Shown here: positions 53,018-60,912 of the stretch, piece by piece | Numbering within the stretch: the stretch's first letter is position 1 | How the letters are laid out: every line of letters starts with the position of its first letter | NCBI RefSeq assembly: GCF_006912135.1 | Contig: NZ_VIRS01000009.1 | Coordinates: forward strand, 186,001-250,000 | Reading direction: 5' to 3' | Length of the DNA: 64,000 nt | Source of the DNA: Cryptosporangium phraense | GTDB taxonomy: Bacteria > Actinomycetota > Actinomycetes > Mycobacteriales > Cryptosporangiaceae | Position numbers and translations under genes: made by a program | The notes under the pieces: model-generated | The model's database searches: none | Told to the model about the DNA's origin: nothing | The model's input: the letters and a program-made list of their open reading frames with translations, nothing else

Positions 53018-55099
53018 ATGAAGCTTCCGTTCCGACGCCGGCCCCAGGGGCTCGGGTCGATGCCCGCCGGTAAGCCGTGGCGGAAGACCCGGGCGATCTG
53101 GCGAACCGGTAAGCGGGTGTACCGCCTCGGCCGTTGGACCTGGCGTAAGGGCTGGGCCTGGCGCCGGATGCTCGGCCCCCTCTACGTCGCCAACAGCCTC
53201 GCCTTGCTGGCCCTCCTGCTGCACGTCACCAGCGGCCCGGCGGTCGGCGCCCGCACCGCGGCGGTGCTGTGGGCACCCGTAGGCCTGTGGGTCGCTTGGC
53301 GGCTGCACCGCAACGACCTGGCCCGGCTGGTGCTGCGCCGGCTCGGCCTCGAGATCGACAGCCCGAACACGCCCCGCTGGATGCAGGTCGTCCAGACGCT
53401 CGTCCCCGGCAAGGGCGGTTCGTGGCGTCCGTTCGACCACGCCGTGCTGTGGGCCTGGTCGGTGTACACCCTCAGCGGCCTGTGGCTGATCGTCGCGACC
53501 GCGTGGACGCCGGGCCCGCCGATGTTCCCCGGCGTGTGGCTGGTGATCCTGATCGGCTGCTGGTTCAAGTGGCGCCACCACCACCGGGTGCGCCCGCCCG
53601 AGGACGTGCCGGTCGAGGAACGCCGGCAGATCTGGAACACGAAGGTCGCCAAGAGCGGCGGCGCGATCCCGGCGTCCACGCTCGGCGTCATCGAGGACAT
53701 CGTCGCCGACGGCGAGGTCGTCGGCTGGACCGCGCTCGGCGAGCTCGACGACGAGTCGGCACTGACCTGCTCCGAGGCGATCGGCGACAAGAACCGCCGG
53801 CGGATCGTGAAGGCCTACCGGACCGGCCGGTCCAACGTGGCGCTCGAGCCTGCCGACGGCGACGAGGAGCACCTGTTCCGGGTGTCGATGTTCTCCGTCG
53901 ACCCGCTGGAGAAGGTCCAGCACTGGGGTGGGCCGGCTGCGACGTTCGACCCGGCGACCGGGTTGATGCGGATCGGCCGGTACCGCGACGGGCAGCCCAT
54001 GATGTACCGCTGGTACCGGCCCGGGTTCGGCCCGGTGTTCGACCTGCTGTACGGCACCACGGGCGGCGGCAAGTCCGAGACGGAGAACATGCTCCTGGGG
54101 ACCGAGCGGGTCACCGAGTTCATGTCCTCGTTCGTCATCGATGCCCAGTACGGGCAGTCGCTGCCGGACTGGAAGAAGAACACGCACGGCTTCGCCAAGT
54201 CCGCCGAGCAGGGCGTCTATCTGCTCGAGGCGCTCACCGCGGAGATGTACGCCCGCAACGAGTACCTCGCCGACGTCCAGTGGATCGACGACCATGGTCG
54301 CGAGCGCGAGGGCGTGAGCTCGTTCGACCCGCTGCGTCACTGGGGCCCGGCCCGCATCGGCGAACAGGACCTCAGCCTGATCTGCGTGACCGTCGCCGAA
54401 GCCGGTGCCGTGCTCGCGATCCCGCGGGCCGTCGAGTGCCTCGAGGAGCTCTCGGAGATGTCCCGCAAGTGCGGGTTCAAGCTGCGGCTGGACCTGCAGG
54501 GGGTGCTGCTCGACCAGCTGCGGTCGCGACGGATCCGCAAGATGCTGCTCGGCGGAAACCTGCTCGGGTTCCGGTCGAACGATCCGCTCGACGGCAGCGT
54601 CAGCGGGTTCGGCCGGCAGTCCTCGGTCGACCCGGCGACGATCCCCGCCGAGTTCCCGTCCGGGGCCACGACCGCAGGCATGCTGTACATGCTCGGCTCG
54701 GGCGCCCGGGCCTGCGCGGGCCGTACTGACCTGACGCCGGATGCGTTCGGGTTGGCGACCGCCGGCGAGCTGTCGCCGTTCACCGCGTTGTCCCCGGCGC
54801 TGCAGGACTGGCTGGACGATAAGCCGGGCGCCCGCGGACCCGCGGCCAGCAGCAAGCCGGGACGTGAGCGCCTGACGGTGGTTCCGAAGGCCGAGCCGGA
54901 CAAGAAGCAGCTGGTGCTGAAAGCCATCACCGAACTGGGGCAGGCCGCCACGGGTGCGATCGCACAGCACGCGAACGTGAAGCTGTCGACGACCTCGAAG
55001 GCGCTGAAGGAGTTCGCCGACGAGAACCCGCCGAAGGTCGAGAGCGTCGGCTACGGCGAGTGGCGGGTGCTGACCGAGGTTGCCGAGACCGCTTCTTGA
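53018..55099 (+). CDS. FtsK/SpoIIIE-like (TraB-type) DNA translocase
   Basis: A 693-residue protein. A basic N-terminus leads into two membrane segments (about 55-90) and another pair (about 150-180). The motor domain starts near 300, with Walker A YGTTGGGKSE at about 346. A C-terminal winged-helix-like part (about 625-670; KQLVLKAITELGQAATGAIAQH) would read the DNA recognition repeats. In actinomycetes TraB alone pumps double-stranded DNA between mycelia. The canonical Walker B could not be placed with certainty (see findings). Confidence 0.85.
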   Translation: MKLPFRRRPQGLGSMPAGKPWRKTRAIWRTGKRVYRLGRWTWRKGWAWRRMLGPLYVANSLALLALLLHVTSGPAVGARTAAVLWAPVGLWVAWRLHRNDLARLVLRRLGLEIDSPNTPRWMQVVQTLVPGKGGSWRPFDHAVLWAWSVYTLSGLWLIVATAWTPGPPMFPGVWLVILIGCWFKWRHHHRVRPPEDVPVEERRQIWNTKVAKSGGAIPASTLGVIEDIVADGEVVGWTALGELDDESALTCSEAIGDKNRRRIVKAYRTGRSNVALEPADGDEEHLFRVSMFSVDPLEKVQHWGGPAATFDPATGLMRIGRYRDGQPMMYRWYRPGFGPVFDLLYGTTGGGKSETENMLLGTERVTEFMSSFVIDAQYGQSLPDWKKNTHGFAKSAEQGVYLLEALTAEMYARNEYLADVQWIDDHGREREGVSSFDPLRHWGPARIGEQDLSLICVTVAEAGAVLAIPRAVECLEELSEMSRKCGFKLRLDLQGVLLDQLRSRRIRKMLLGGNLLGFRSNDPLDGSVSGFGRQSSVDPATIPAEFPSGATTAGMLYMLGSGARACAGRTDLTPDAFGLATAGELSPFTALSPALQDWLDDKPGARGPAASSKPGRERLTVVPKAEPDKKQLVLKAITELGQAATGAIAQHANVKLSTTSKALKEFADENPPKVESVGYGEWRVLTEVAETAS

Positions 55100-55102
55100 T
55101 TG

Positions 55103-55129
55103 CAGGCGGGGAATCTCCCCGCCTGTTTT
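55103..55129 (+). terminator. Rho-independent terminator after the translocase gene
   Basis: CAGGCGGGGA / TCCCCGCCTG is a perfect 10-bp stem with a three-base loop, followed by TTTT, four bases past the stop codon. Confidence 0.9.
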
Positions 55130-55166
55130 CCCACTACGGCCTACAGGCCAGGAAGTAGCTACCGCC

Positions 55167-55355
55167 ATGCCCAAAAGCCCCTACGAGGGCCAGATGGAAG
55201 TCATCTGCCCTGAGTGCGGACTCCGAGCCCACATCGTTAACCGTCTTGAAGACGGCATCTTGGCCATCGGTGCCCACACCGATCCGGCGAAGCCCATCGC
55301 CGAAGCCGAATGCCCCGGTGGTGGGCGGCCCATCACCGGCATCCCGGATTTCTGA
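55167..55355 (+). CDS. Small zinc-ribbon-like protein
   Basis: A 62-residue protein: EVICPECGLRAHIVNRLEDG and EAECPGGGRPI. The CxxC and a further Cys suggest a metal site. ATG 55167 has only a weak ribosome-binding site. Unknown family. Confidence 0.55.
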   Translation: MPKSPYEGQMEVICPECGLRAHIVNRLEDGILAIGAHTDPAKPIAEAECPGGGRPITGIPDF

Positions 55356-55366
55356 GGAGGCCCGGG

Positions 55367-55786
55367 ATGAACAGAGGGGGGACGTTCGCCGCGGCCGGGT
55401 TCGCACTGCTGGCCGGGCACCAGGCCGGGGATCACCTGGTGCAGACCGACCATCAGGCCCAACACAAAGCCAGCGACGGCGCGAAGGGCTGGCGGGCCAT
55501 GGCGGGGCATGTCGCGTCGTACACGGCGTGCCAGGCGGTGGCGCTCGCGGGGTTGTCCGCGGCCGGCGTGAAGCTGCGCCCGTCGCGCGCACTGGCCGCT
55601 CTGGCGGTTTCGGCGGGGACGCACGCGTTCATCGACCGTCGCTGGCCGGTCGTGTGGTGGCAGGACCGCACCGGGTCGGGGCCGTTCGTGCGGCTCGCGG
55701 ATCACGGCATTAACGGGGCGTACCTGTCGGATCAGGCCGCGCATGTGGTGTGCCTGTATGTGGCGGCTCTGGTCGCGGCGGCCTGA
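55367..55786 (+). CDS. DUF3307-like membrane protein
   Basis: A 139-residue protein with AAGFALLAGHQAGDHLVQTDHQAQHKAS near the start, like the DUF3307 motif (D-x-V-x-Q-T-D), then several hydrophobic segments and HAFIDRRWPVVWWQDRTG. Such genes occur in actinomycete phages and elements. Function unknown. Confidence 0.65.
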   Translation: MNRGGTFAAAGFALLAGHQAGDHLVQTDHQAQHKASDGAKGWRAMAGHVASYTACQAVALAGLSAAGVKLRPSRALAALAVSAGTHAFIDRRWPVVWWQDRTGSGPFVRLADHGINGAYLSDQAAHVVCLYVAALVAAA

Positions 55787-55861
55787 CCCGGCCCGGCGTT
55801 GCACGAACCTCGCGTCGTGCAGCAGCCGAGCCGGGGACAGTCCCCGGCGGAAGGGATCGAC

Positions 55862-56002
55862 ATGAGCAACGACAACCACGGCGCGCGGACGCACGGCCGG
55901 AACAGTGCCGCCCACGAGGGAACGGTGACGGGCGGCATCACGATCGGCGGCGGCAAGGTCCAGGTCGGCGACGGCAAGTCGGGCGAGACCAAGTCGAAGT
56001 AG
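55862..56002 (+). CDS. 46-residue Gly/Lys-rich peptide
   Basis: ATG 55862 follows GGAAGGG. The peptide has a His/Asn-rich start and TVTGGITIGGGKVQVGDGKSG, no hydrophobic part. A small hairpin (CCGGGGA / TCCCCGG, 55831-55847) precedes the ribosome-binding site and a terminator follows. Function unknown. Confidence 0.5.
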   Translation: MSNDNHGARTHGRNSAAHEGTVTGGITIGGGKVQVGDGKSGETKSK

Positions 56003-56009
56003 CCGGTTG

Positions 56010-56036
56010 GGCGGCGCCACCAAGGCGCCGCCTTAT
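56010..56036 (+). terminator. Terminator after the Gly-rich peptide gene
   Basis: GGCGGCGCC and GGCGCCGCC form a perfect 9-bp stem with a five-base loop (accaa), followed by TTAT. Confidence 0.75.
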
Positions 56037-56074
56037 CGATGACCCCCACCCATCCGGACAGAAAGGCATTACGC

Positions 56075-56389
56075 ATGTCCAACGGAACCCCGACGACGGT
56101 CGAGAAGCCCGCGACGTGGATCGTCATCGCCGCATTTGGCGACCAGATGGTCGTCGACCCCGAGAAGAACCTGCGGGACCTGGCGGTCATCCAGGACCGC
56201 GCCACGAGGGAGAGCCGCCGCCAGTTGCGACTCGCCGTCGTCCGTGACGACTCCGACAACCCCGACGAGAATCGGGCGCAGATGTGGCTGCTCGACAACT
56301 CTAAGGTCGACCAGGTCGAGGCCGCTCTCGCCGAAGCGAAGGAACTCGCCGACACCCTCAACCGGGCGCTCGGCCAGGTGATGCGATGA
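56075..56389 (+). CDS. Hypothetical soluble protein
   Basis: A 104-residue protein, ATG 56075 after AAAGG: WIVIAAFGDQMVVDPEKNLRDLAVIQD, then RRQLRLAVVRDDSDNPDENR and a closing helix VEAALAEAKELADTLNRALGQ. No family recognised. Confidence 0.6.
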   Translation: MSNGTPTTVEKPATWIVIAAFGDQMVVDPEKNLRDLAVIQDRATRESRRQLRLAVVRDDSDNPDENRAQMWLLDNSKVDQVEAALAEAKELADTLNRALGQVMR

Positions 56390-56402
56390 CGCGGTAGAAG
56401 GC

Positions 56403-56825
56403 ATGTCGTGGACCTGCGATAACGGGCACCTGAACCCCGACGGGACCGCGGTGTGTACCTACCCGCCACGTGTCCCGGACCCCGACGACCCCCATCACGA
56501 GCAGGGTCTGCAGCCGTGGCCGATGTGCCCCTCCCGCAGGGAATGCCACATCGTCGGCTGCGAACGCCGCGACACCCGGCTCTACATCGACGGCGCCCGC
56601 TGCCGGGAGCACGCTCCTGACCAGCGACTGCACGACGCCGGACAGCCGAACCAGACGTCAGCGCGAACCTGTACCCATGCGCGGGCAGCTGAGATCCTGG
56701 CGCTGATCGAACGCGAGGGCCACACCTGGACGCGCGTTCGGGATCCGATTACGCAACAGCGGTTGCCCCGGCCGATTCCGGCTCGCAAGCCTGTGCCACC
56801 GAAGCGGCCTCATCGAACCGACTAG
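56403..56825 (+). CDS. Cys/His-rich hypothetical protein
   Basis: A 140-residue protein with several metal-like clusters: WTCDNGHLNPDGTAVC, PMCPSRRECHIVGCERR, GARCREHAPDQRLH, RTCTHARAAE. It ends in a Pro/Arg/Lys-rich tail. Nucleic-acid or protein binding is plausible; unknown family. The next 400 bp (56826-57226) contain two terminator hairpins and no gene. Confidence 0.6.
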   Translation: MSWTCDNGHLNPDGTAVCTYPPRVPDPDDPHHEQGLQPWPMCPSRRECHIVGCERRDTRLYIDGARCREHAPDQRLHDAGQPNQTSARTCTHARAAEILALIEREGHTWTRVRDPITQQRLPRPIPARKPVPPKRPHRTD

Positions 56826-56839
56826 TCCACCCACCCGCC

Positions 56840-56877
56840 GGCCTCGTCTCCCCTTCGGGGGAGGCGGGGCCCTTTTT
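56840..56877 (+). terminator. Terminator with TTCG loop
   Basis: CTCCCC-TTCG-GGGGAG, extended by GC-rich arms, followed by TTTTT at 56873-56877, 15 bp after the Cys/His-rich gene. Confidence 0.85.
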
Positions 56878-57094
56878 CGTGCCCGGGGGTAGCCGGTACC
56901 ACCGCTGCGCCCTGGAAACGCGCGTCAGCGGCCTTCTCCGGGGGCTGCGAGAGGGCCGCTGAGCGTTCGTGTCCGCCGGGTGCCGGGAAGCTCGACGGAC
57001 CGCCGATGAGCGTAGAGCAGGCAGCACAGCGGGCGGGACCACCCTTCCGAGGCCATCTACAGGCCGACCGGTACCCCGGTGATGGCCGCCCGCA

Positions 57095-57126
57095 CGCCCC
57101 CCACTCCCTTAGGGGGTCGGGGCGCT
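57095..57126 (+). terminator. Second hairpin in the 56.8-57.2 kb gap
   Basis: CGCCCCCCACTCCC / GGGGGTCGGGGCG with loop TTAG, then CTTTCTT. It ends whatever transcript runs through the gap; no gene is seen between it and the terminator at 56840. Confidence 0.65.
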
Positions 57127-57226
57127 TTCTTCCCTAGGTGGATGAGCAACGAGGTGAATCCGTCCTGCCGTCGTTCGACTGACGCGAGGCTTACGGGGAC
57201 CACTGCGGATCAAACTGGGGGTACCC

Positions 57227-57850
57227 ATGATCGACCCGGAGGAGTGGGCATGGCAGACGGCAAAGGTCCCGGTGCAGGCCTGCGACGGCACTCCGCTGCG
57301 ATCAGGAGGAGTGCGCCACATGCTGCCCGCCGGCGCGGCGCTCCGGATGCACGGATCCCAGGCCGAGGACTATCGGGAAACGCCGCCCGGGGTCATCGAA
57401 CCGATCGACGTCCAGCCGTTCCTGGAGGCTATCTCGGCGGTGTACTTCGGCTGCGGGCCCTGCGAGGAGCGGCATGTGTCCGTGATCGCCAACGATCCGG
57501 TCCTGACAACCCACGTAATCGGAGTCGCCCTCGAGGCGCTCGGCGCGGACACCGCTACTGCAGAGGCAGTCTGCAACCGGTTTGGCGCACCCGGAGATGT
57601 CATCGCCCTGGTCTTACGCAACTACGGACCGCGGGCGGCTGTCGACGTCGCCAAAGCGGCCGACCCGGGAAGTCGCCGTCAAGCGGTCATCCGCGCGGTG
57701 TACACCGTTATGCCAGTGAATTGGCTGCGGAACGCGGTGAGCGCTGTCCCGGGGTTTGGCCAGCACGGTCGGCGGCTCGGGGACCAGGAAGTACTCGACG
57801 GCTACCGAGGGGACTATCCAGTTCCCGATGATCGGCTAGCTGGCGAGTGA
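57227..57850 (+). CDS. Hypothetical protein (207 residues)
   Basis: Starts at ATG 57227. Notable parts: DPEEWAWQTAKVPVQACDG, a central PFLEAISAVYFGCGPCEERHVSV with CGPC, and EALGADTATAEAVCNRFGAPGDVIALVLRNYG. No membrane segment. The Cys pair could be redox active, but I recognise no fold. Convergent with the HTH gene at 57900. Confidence 0.58.
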   Translation: MIDPEEWAWQTAKVPVQACDGTPLRSGGVRHMLPAGAALRMHGSQAEDYRETPPGVIEPIDVQPFLEAISAVYFGCGPCEERHVSVIANDPVLTTHVIGVALEALGADTATAEAVCNRFGAPGDVIALVLRNYGPRAAVDVAKAADPGSRRQAVIRAVYTVMPVNWLRNAVSAVPGFGQHGRRLGDQEVLDGYRGDYPVPDDRLAGE

Positions 57851-57899
57851 CATCTGCAGAGAGCTGCGCGACCCTTCAGGGGGCCTGCGGCGCTCTGGG

Positions 57900-58151
57900 T
57901 TAGCTCGTGGTGGGCAGGGGCCGGTTGGCCGGGCGGTTGTTCTTGCGGGCGTCGCCGGCGCCGTACTGCTTGGCGATCCGTCCGACGGTGTTGCGGTGAA
58001 GGCCAGCGATCTCGGCGATCTCGGCTACGGGGATGGGGGCTTCGACGGCCGCGGCGATGGCCTGGCCGACGCGCTCGTCGAGCTCGGCGGTGACGCGTTG
58101 GCGCTCGGCGAGGAGTGCGCGGAGTTGGGTGCGGGCTTCATCGGGTGTCAT
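57900..58151 (-). CDS. Helix-turn-helix regulator
   Basis: An 83-residue protein with a coiled N-terminal helix (ARTQLRALLAERQRVTAELDERV) and a recognition part, VAEIAEIAGLHRNTVGRIAKQYG. ATG 58151 is used; ATG 58181 would add ten residues. Divergent from a 51-residue gene with four TTGCA motifs between, so it probably represses both. Confidence 0.75.
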   Translation of the reverse strand: MTPDEARTQLRALLAERQRVTAELDERVGQAIAAAVEAPIPVAEIAEIAGLHRNTVGRIAKQYGAGDARKNNRPANRPLPTTS

Positions 58152-58161
58152 GTTCAGAGGA

Positions 58162-58223
58162 TTGCATATCTGGGGTTGCATCTCTAGATCGCTCCTTGCT
58201 ACGTTTGCACTATCAAAGTTGCA
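58162..58223. promoter_or_regulatory. Paired TTGCA operators between divergent genes
   Basis: TTGCA stands at 58162 and 58176, and again at 58205 and 58219: two pairs, each with 14-bp spacing, one beside each start codon. Likely sites for the HTH protein at 57900, and part of both promoters. Confidence 0.55.
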
Positions 58224-58238
58224 ATCCTAAGGAGCCAC

Positions 58239-58394
58239 ATGAACGCCGACCTGTACGCCGCAGCCCGCGCCGAAGTCGCTGCCCAGCTCGCCGAGCACGA
58301 AGAGATGCGGCAGCGCCGGATCCAGTGGGCCAAGGAAGACGGCGACTGGGCCGAGCTCGCCCGACTCACCGGCGGCGACATCGGCTTCGACTGA
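58239..58394 (+). CDS. 51-residue charged protein
   Basis: ATG 58239 after AAGGAG (7-bp spacing): MNADLYAAARAEVAAQLAEH, then EEMRQRRIQWAKEDGDWAEL and an acidic end. Largely helical. The excellent ribosome-binding site and the operator pair support it as a real gene. Function unknown; possible partner of the divergent regulator. Confidence 0.62.
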   Translation: MNADLYAAARAEVAAQLAEHEEMRQRRIQWAKEDGDWAELARLTGGDIGFD

Positions 58395-58404
58395 ACGGCC
58401 CCTC

Positions 58405-58427
58405 GGCCCCGCCGCGGCGGCGGGGCC
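58405..58427. terminator. GC hairpin after the 51-residue gene
   Basis: GGCCCCGCC and GGCGGGGCC pair perfectly over 9 bp with a five-base loop, 10 bp after the stop. No T run. Confidence 0.55.
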
Positions 58428-58508
58428 GGCTAAGCGCAGCGAACCGACAGAATGTGTCCACGGTCTATGGGTCCGGGCACTCGCCGTCTGGTCTGCTCGA
58501 GCAAGGCG

Positions 58509-58588
58509 AAGCCCTCGCCGCGACAGGTGGGGGCGAGGGCTGGCAGGCACCCATGCCGGGAAGCGCGGGGTGCCGTAACCGCAGCGTA
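58509..58588 (-). repeat. 3'-end module, copy A (tag plus terminator)
   Basis: On minus: a tag complementary to GCCGGGAAGCGCGGGGT (58556-58588 region), then a 10-bp stem (AGCCCTCGCC / GGCGAGGGCT). It starts 59 bp after the 58647 gene's stop and matches copy B at 60044-60129. Confidence 0.75.
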
Positions 58589-58646
58589 CCCACGGAGTAT
58601 GAGCTGCGATGGTCCCGGAATGGTGGTCACCGCTTCCCGGCGTCGG

Positions 58647-58850
58647 CTACCTCGAGAGCGTTGAGACCTCGATCTCGGGCAGCGGGCGCTCGACGGGACG
58701 ACCGATGTACCACCAGGCGCCGGATGCGATCCGCGCTGTCTCGCGCTCGCCGGTCATCAGCACGATCTGGCCATCGCCGGTCACGGCGTACTGATCGGCA
58801 TCGAAGTGGAGCTCACGTCCGCTGTTCAGCATGACTTCGTAGGTGGCCAT
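58647..58850 (-). CDS. Small beta-rich hypothetical protein
   Basis: A 67-residue protein, ATG 58850 behind GGAGGACG: MATYEVMLNSGRELHFDADQ, YAVTGDGQIVLMTGERETARI, WWYIGRP. Alternating hydrophobic pattern of a small beta domain. Function unknown. The repeated tag/terminator module follows it. Confidence 0.65.
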   Translation of the reverse strand: MATYEVMLNSGRELHFDADQYAVTGDGQIVLMTGERETARIASGAWWYIGRPVERPLPEIEVSTLSR

Positions 58851-59206
58851 GACGTCCTCCCTGAGGGCCCGAATGCCTGCCCAATCGGTATGGCGACCGG
58901 CGAGGTGAGAGATCGGCAGCGAGCTTCTCAGTGGCCCGGGAGCGTGCCCTTGAGCGCCTAGAGCCGGGCAGGCTAAGGCTGACCACTGCATGCTGGGCCC
59001 GCTCGGCGTCGGGCGTTGTTTCAAGTGAAACGATCCCCGACGGCATTGGGGCGATGAAGCCGTCGGCGAGGAGGCGGTCGACGTCCTCGGCGATCGTCTC
59101 GGGTGGCAGCTTGGCTGTCGGCGTAGATCGTGTGGGCCGTGTAGCCATGCGGCGCCGGGGTGCGCACCGTCACGGCCGGCACGGTCACGACGTACCGCGG
59201 CCCCAC
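58813..59206 (-). pseudogene. Probable frameshifted small gene
   Basis: From GTG 59206 one frame reads GPRYVVTVPAVTVRTPAPHG ... HTIYADS; a second frame then continues KLPPETIAEDVDRLLADGFIAPM. Dropping one C near 59114 joins them into a smooth protein (YADS-KLPPET). Either a real frameshift mutation or a sequencing error is present. The end of the second frame beyond about 59030 is not convincing. Confidence 0.4.
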
Positions 59207-59273
59207 CCGCTAAAGGACGCAAAGCGCATAGCGGCAGAGTGGATGCCCGCGACCGGTGCCGTCTGATCGCGAC

Positions 59274-59948
59274 TCAGACGGCGTCTCCGGCATCCTTCGG
59301 CCGGATCGCACCGGACCTGATGGGCTCGTCAGCTCGAACTTTGTCTACGAGATCCCGCCATGGCAGCAGGAAGGCGCTGCGGTTCGGTAGACGCGTGATC
59401 CAGCCGTACAGCGAGTTCGGGAGCTTGTTCAGCTCCGGGCCATGAACGTCGACCACCTCGCCAGTGACGGCGTAAACGAGCGCTTTGTACAGGTTGATCG
59501 GGCCACTGCCTGAGTAGCCCCAGCCGAAGGTCGCGCGATCGACGGACACTGCGGCTAGCGGCAAGATTGGCCCGCTGCCGTAGCGGAGGAATGGCCAACC
59601 GTCGCCGCCCTCGATCGCCGTGGCGTGCGTGGCCCGTTCGTCAGATCTGAGGACCGGCCAGAGGAGACGTATCTGATCGGCACCGTAGGCACGCTGCTTG
59701 TGCGCGACCAATGTGCCGGCCGCATCCCGAAACCACCCTGCCACCTGCTCTGCTTCGCTAGTGAACTCGGACAACCTCCCGACGGTGAACCGGGCTGCGT
59801 CGGAATTGAGTGTGTGGATCGCTTCGGCCAGATCGATGTCGCCGATGTCGACCGGAGCCAAAGCCCCGAAGTAGTCGCGAGTAATGCGGCTGTCGAGCTC
59901 GAGGGTGTGGCCGGCGTTCCGAGAGCCGTCCAGCGTTGGTATGAACAT
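59274..59948 (-). CDS. Hypothetical protein (224 residues)
   Basis: ATG 59948. Parts: MFIPTLDGSRNAGHTLELDS, HTLNSDAARFTVGRLSEFTSEAEQVAGWFRDAAG, SGSGPINLYKALVYAVTGEVVDV. Soluble, mixed alpha/beta; no known domain or membrane helix. The repeat copy B and its terminator lie upstream, so it has its own transcript. Confidence 0.62.
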   Translation of the reverse strand: MFIPTLDGSRNAGHTLELDSRITRDYFGALAPVDIGDIDLAEAIHTLNSDAARFTVGRLSEFTSEAEQVAGWFRDAAGTLVAHKQRAYGADQIRLLWPVLRSDERATHATAIEGGDGWPFLRYGSGPILPLAAVSVDRATFGWGYSGSGPINLYKALVYAVTGEVVDVHGPELNKLPNSLYGWITRLPNRSAFLLPWRDLVDKVRADEPIRSGAIRPKDAGDAV

Positions 59949-60043
59949 CTGCCAATGCTGACCGGTTACCTACTCGGAGCGTCGCGTGAATCGGCGAAGC
60001 CTCACTGGCAAAGGCATCGGCACTGACTGAGCGAAGACATGGT

Positions 60044-60129
60044 GAAGCCCTCGTCCCGACGACTTGGGGGACGAGGGCTTCGCTGGCGCCCAGTTGCCGG
60101 GAAGCGCGGGGTCGCCGTAATCGCAGCGT
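60044..60129 (-). repeat. 3'-end module, copy B (tag plus terminator)
   Basis: Minus-strand terminator GAAGCCCTCGTCCC / GGGGACGAGGGCTTC preceded by the tag region 60094-60129, which is nearly identical to copy A (58556-58588) apart from one inserted base and one substitution. It lies 62 bp beyond the stop of the 60191 gene, the same geometry as copy A. Confidence 0.78.
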
Positions 60130-60190
60130 GTCCCCGCATTGCGCGCGGCGACGGCCAAAGCTCGGGGGCCACACAGTTCGGGGGCAGTCG

Positions 60191-60565
60191 CTACCTGCGA
60201 GGCTCCTTGCGGATCCCGCAGCGAGGGTTGAACCCGTCGTTCTCTGCGACTGGAAACCCGGCGAGGTAGCAGGCGACGATGAACGCGCCGTTGGTGACGT
60301 AGCCGGCACCGTCGCGTTCCATGACGTGCTTCCAGTGGTACGACGAGGCCGCGCCACTGAACGTCTTCCGTGGCTCGCGGGTCGAGGTGAGCCAGTCGCG
60401 GGCGGCTTCCACTTCCTCGAGACGGACCCCGCGAAGCGGCTCGGCCATGACCGCCTCGTAGCGGTCTTTCGGGCTGCCGTTGCCGCGGCCGACACCGTGA
60501 GCGTTCAGCAGAGGATGCTCGTCGAGGATGCGCTGGACCTGGTCTGCGGTGATCGGCTCAGTCAT
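60191..60565 (-). CDS. Hypothetical protein
   Basis: A 124-residue protein, ATG 60565: TADQVQRILDEHPLLNAHGVGRG, EEVEAARDWLTSTREPRKTF, SSYHWKHVMERDGAGYVTNGAFIVACYLAGF. Charged N-terminal helix and a partly hydrophobic end. Overlaps the upstream gene by 8 bp, suggesting coupling. Unknown family. Confidence 0.62.
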   Translation of the reverse strand: MTEPITADQVQRILDEHPLLNAHGVGRGNGSPKDRYEAVMAEPLRGVRLEEVEAARDWLTSTREPRKTFSGAASSYHWKHVMERDGAGYVTNGAFIVACYLAGFPVAENDGFNPRCGIRKEPRR

Positions 60566-60875
60566 GCCGCGAATGATCCCGTGATTGGCTTCCAATGTTG
60601 GGGGATCGGCGACCTGAACGCATCGCCATCTCGACTGCCTCGTAAGTGCCGGACGCTACTCCCGGCAGCGTCCACGGGTCGTACTCCTCCTCTGCCGGCG
60701 CCATCGCGCTTTCGATCGCGTCGAGCATGCTCGCCGGCGCTGGATCGCCCGGTCGGCGAGCGGGCGGGCGGCGCATACCCGCCCGCTCCTGCGTCCGTGG
60801 GGGCGCCGAGGCTGGCGTTCCCATGGCCGCAGCGATGGCCTCGGTCATCGATGGACGTTGACGGTTGGTGCTCAT
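60558..60875 (-). CDS. Disordered hypothetical protein
   Basis: A 105-residue protein rich in Ala, Pro and Arg, with two similar segments (SMTEAIAAAMGTPA and SMLDAIESAMAPAE), which may be a repeated short helix. No fold recognised. Coupled to the next gene on the minus strand. Confidence 0.55.
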   Translation of the reverse strand: MSTNRQRPSMTEAIAAAMGTPASAPPRTQERAGMRRPPARRPGDPAPASMLDAIESAMAPAEEEYDPWTLPGVASGTYEAVEMAMRSGRRSPNIGSQSRDHSRHD

Positions 60876-60912
60876 CTCGTGGTTCCTCTCGTTGTGAATG
60901 AGGCGCCTCCGA

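Noticed and set aside
51062-55174. A 1370-codon open frame on the minus strand opposite the transfer genes
   Set aside because: It is antisense to several well-supported genes (DQ-repeat protein, translocase), its composition is Arg/Gly/Asp-rich without domains, and long antisense frames are expected at this GC content.
57079-57831. A 250-codon frame overlapping the 57227 gene
   Set aside because: Arg/Gly-rich composition and overlap with a better-behaved frame having a normal start.
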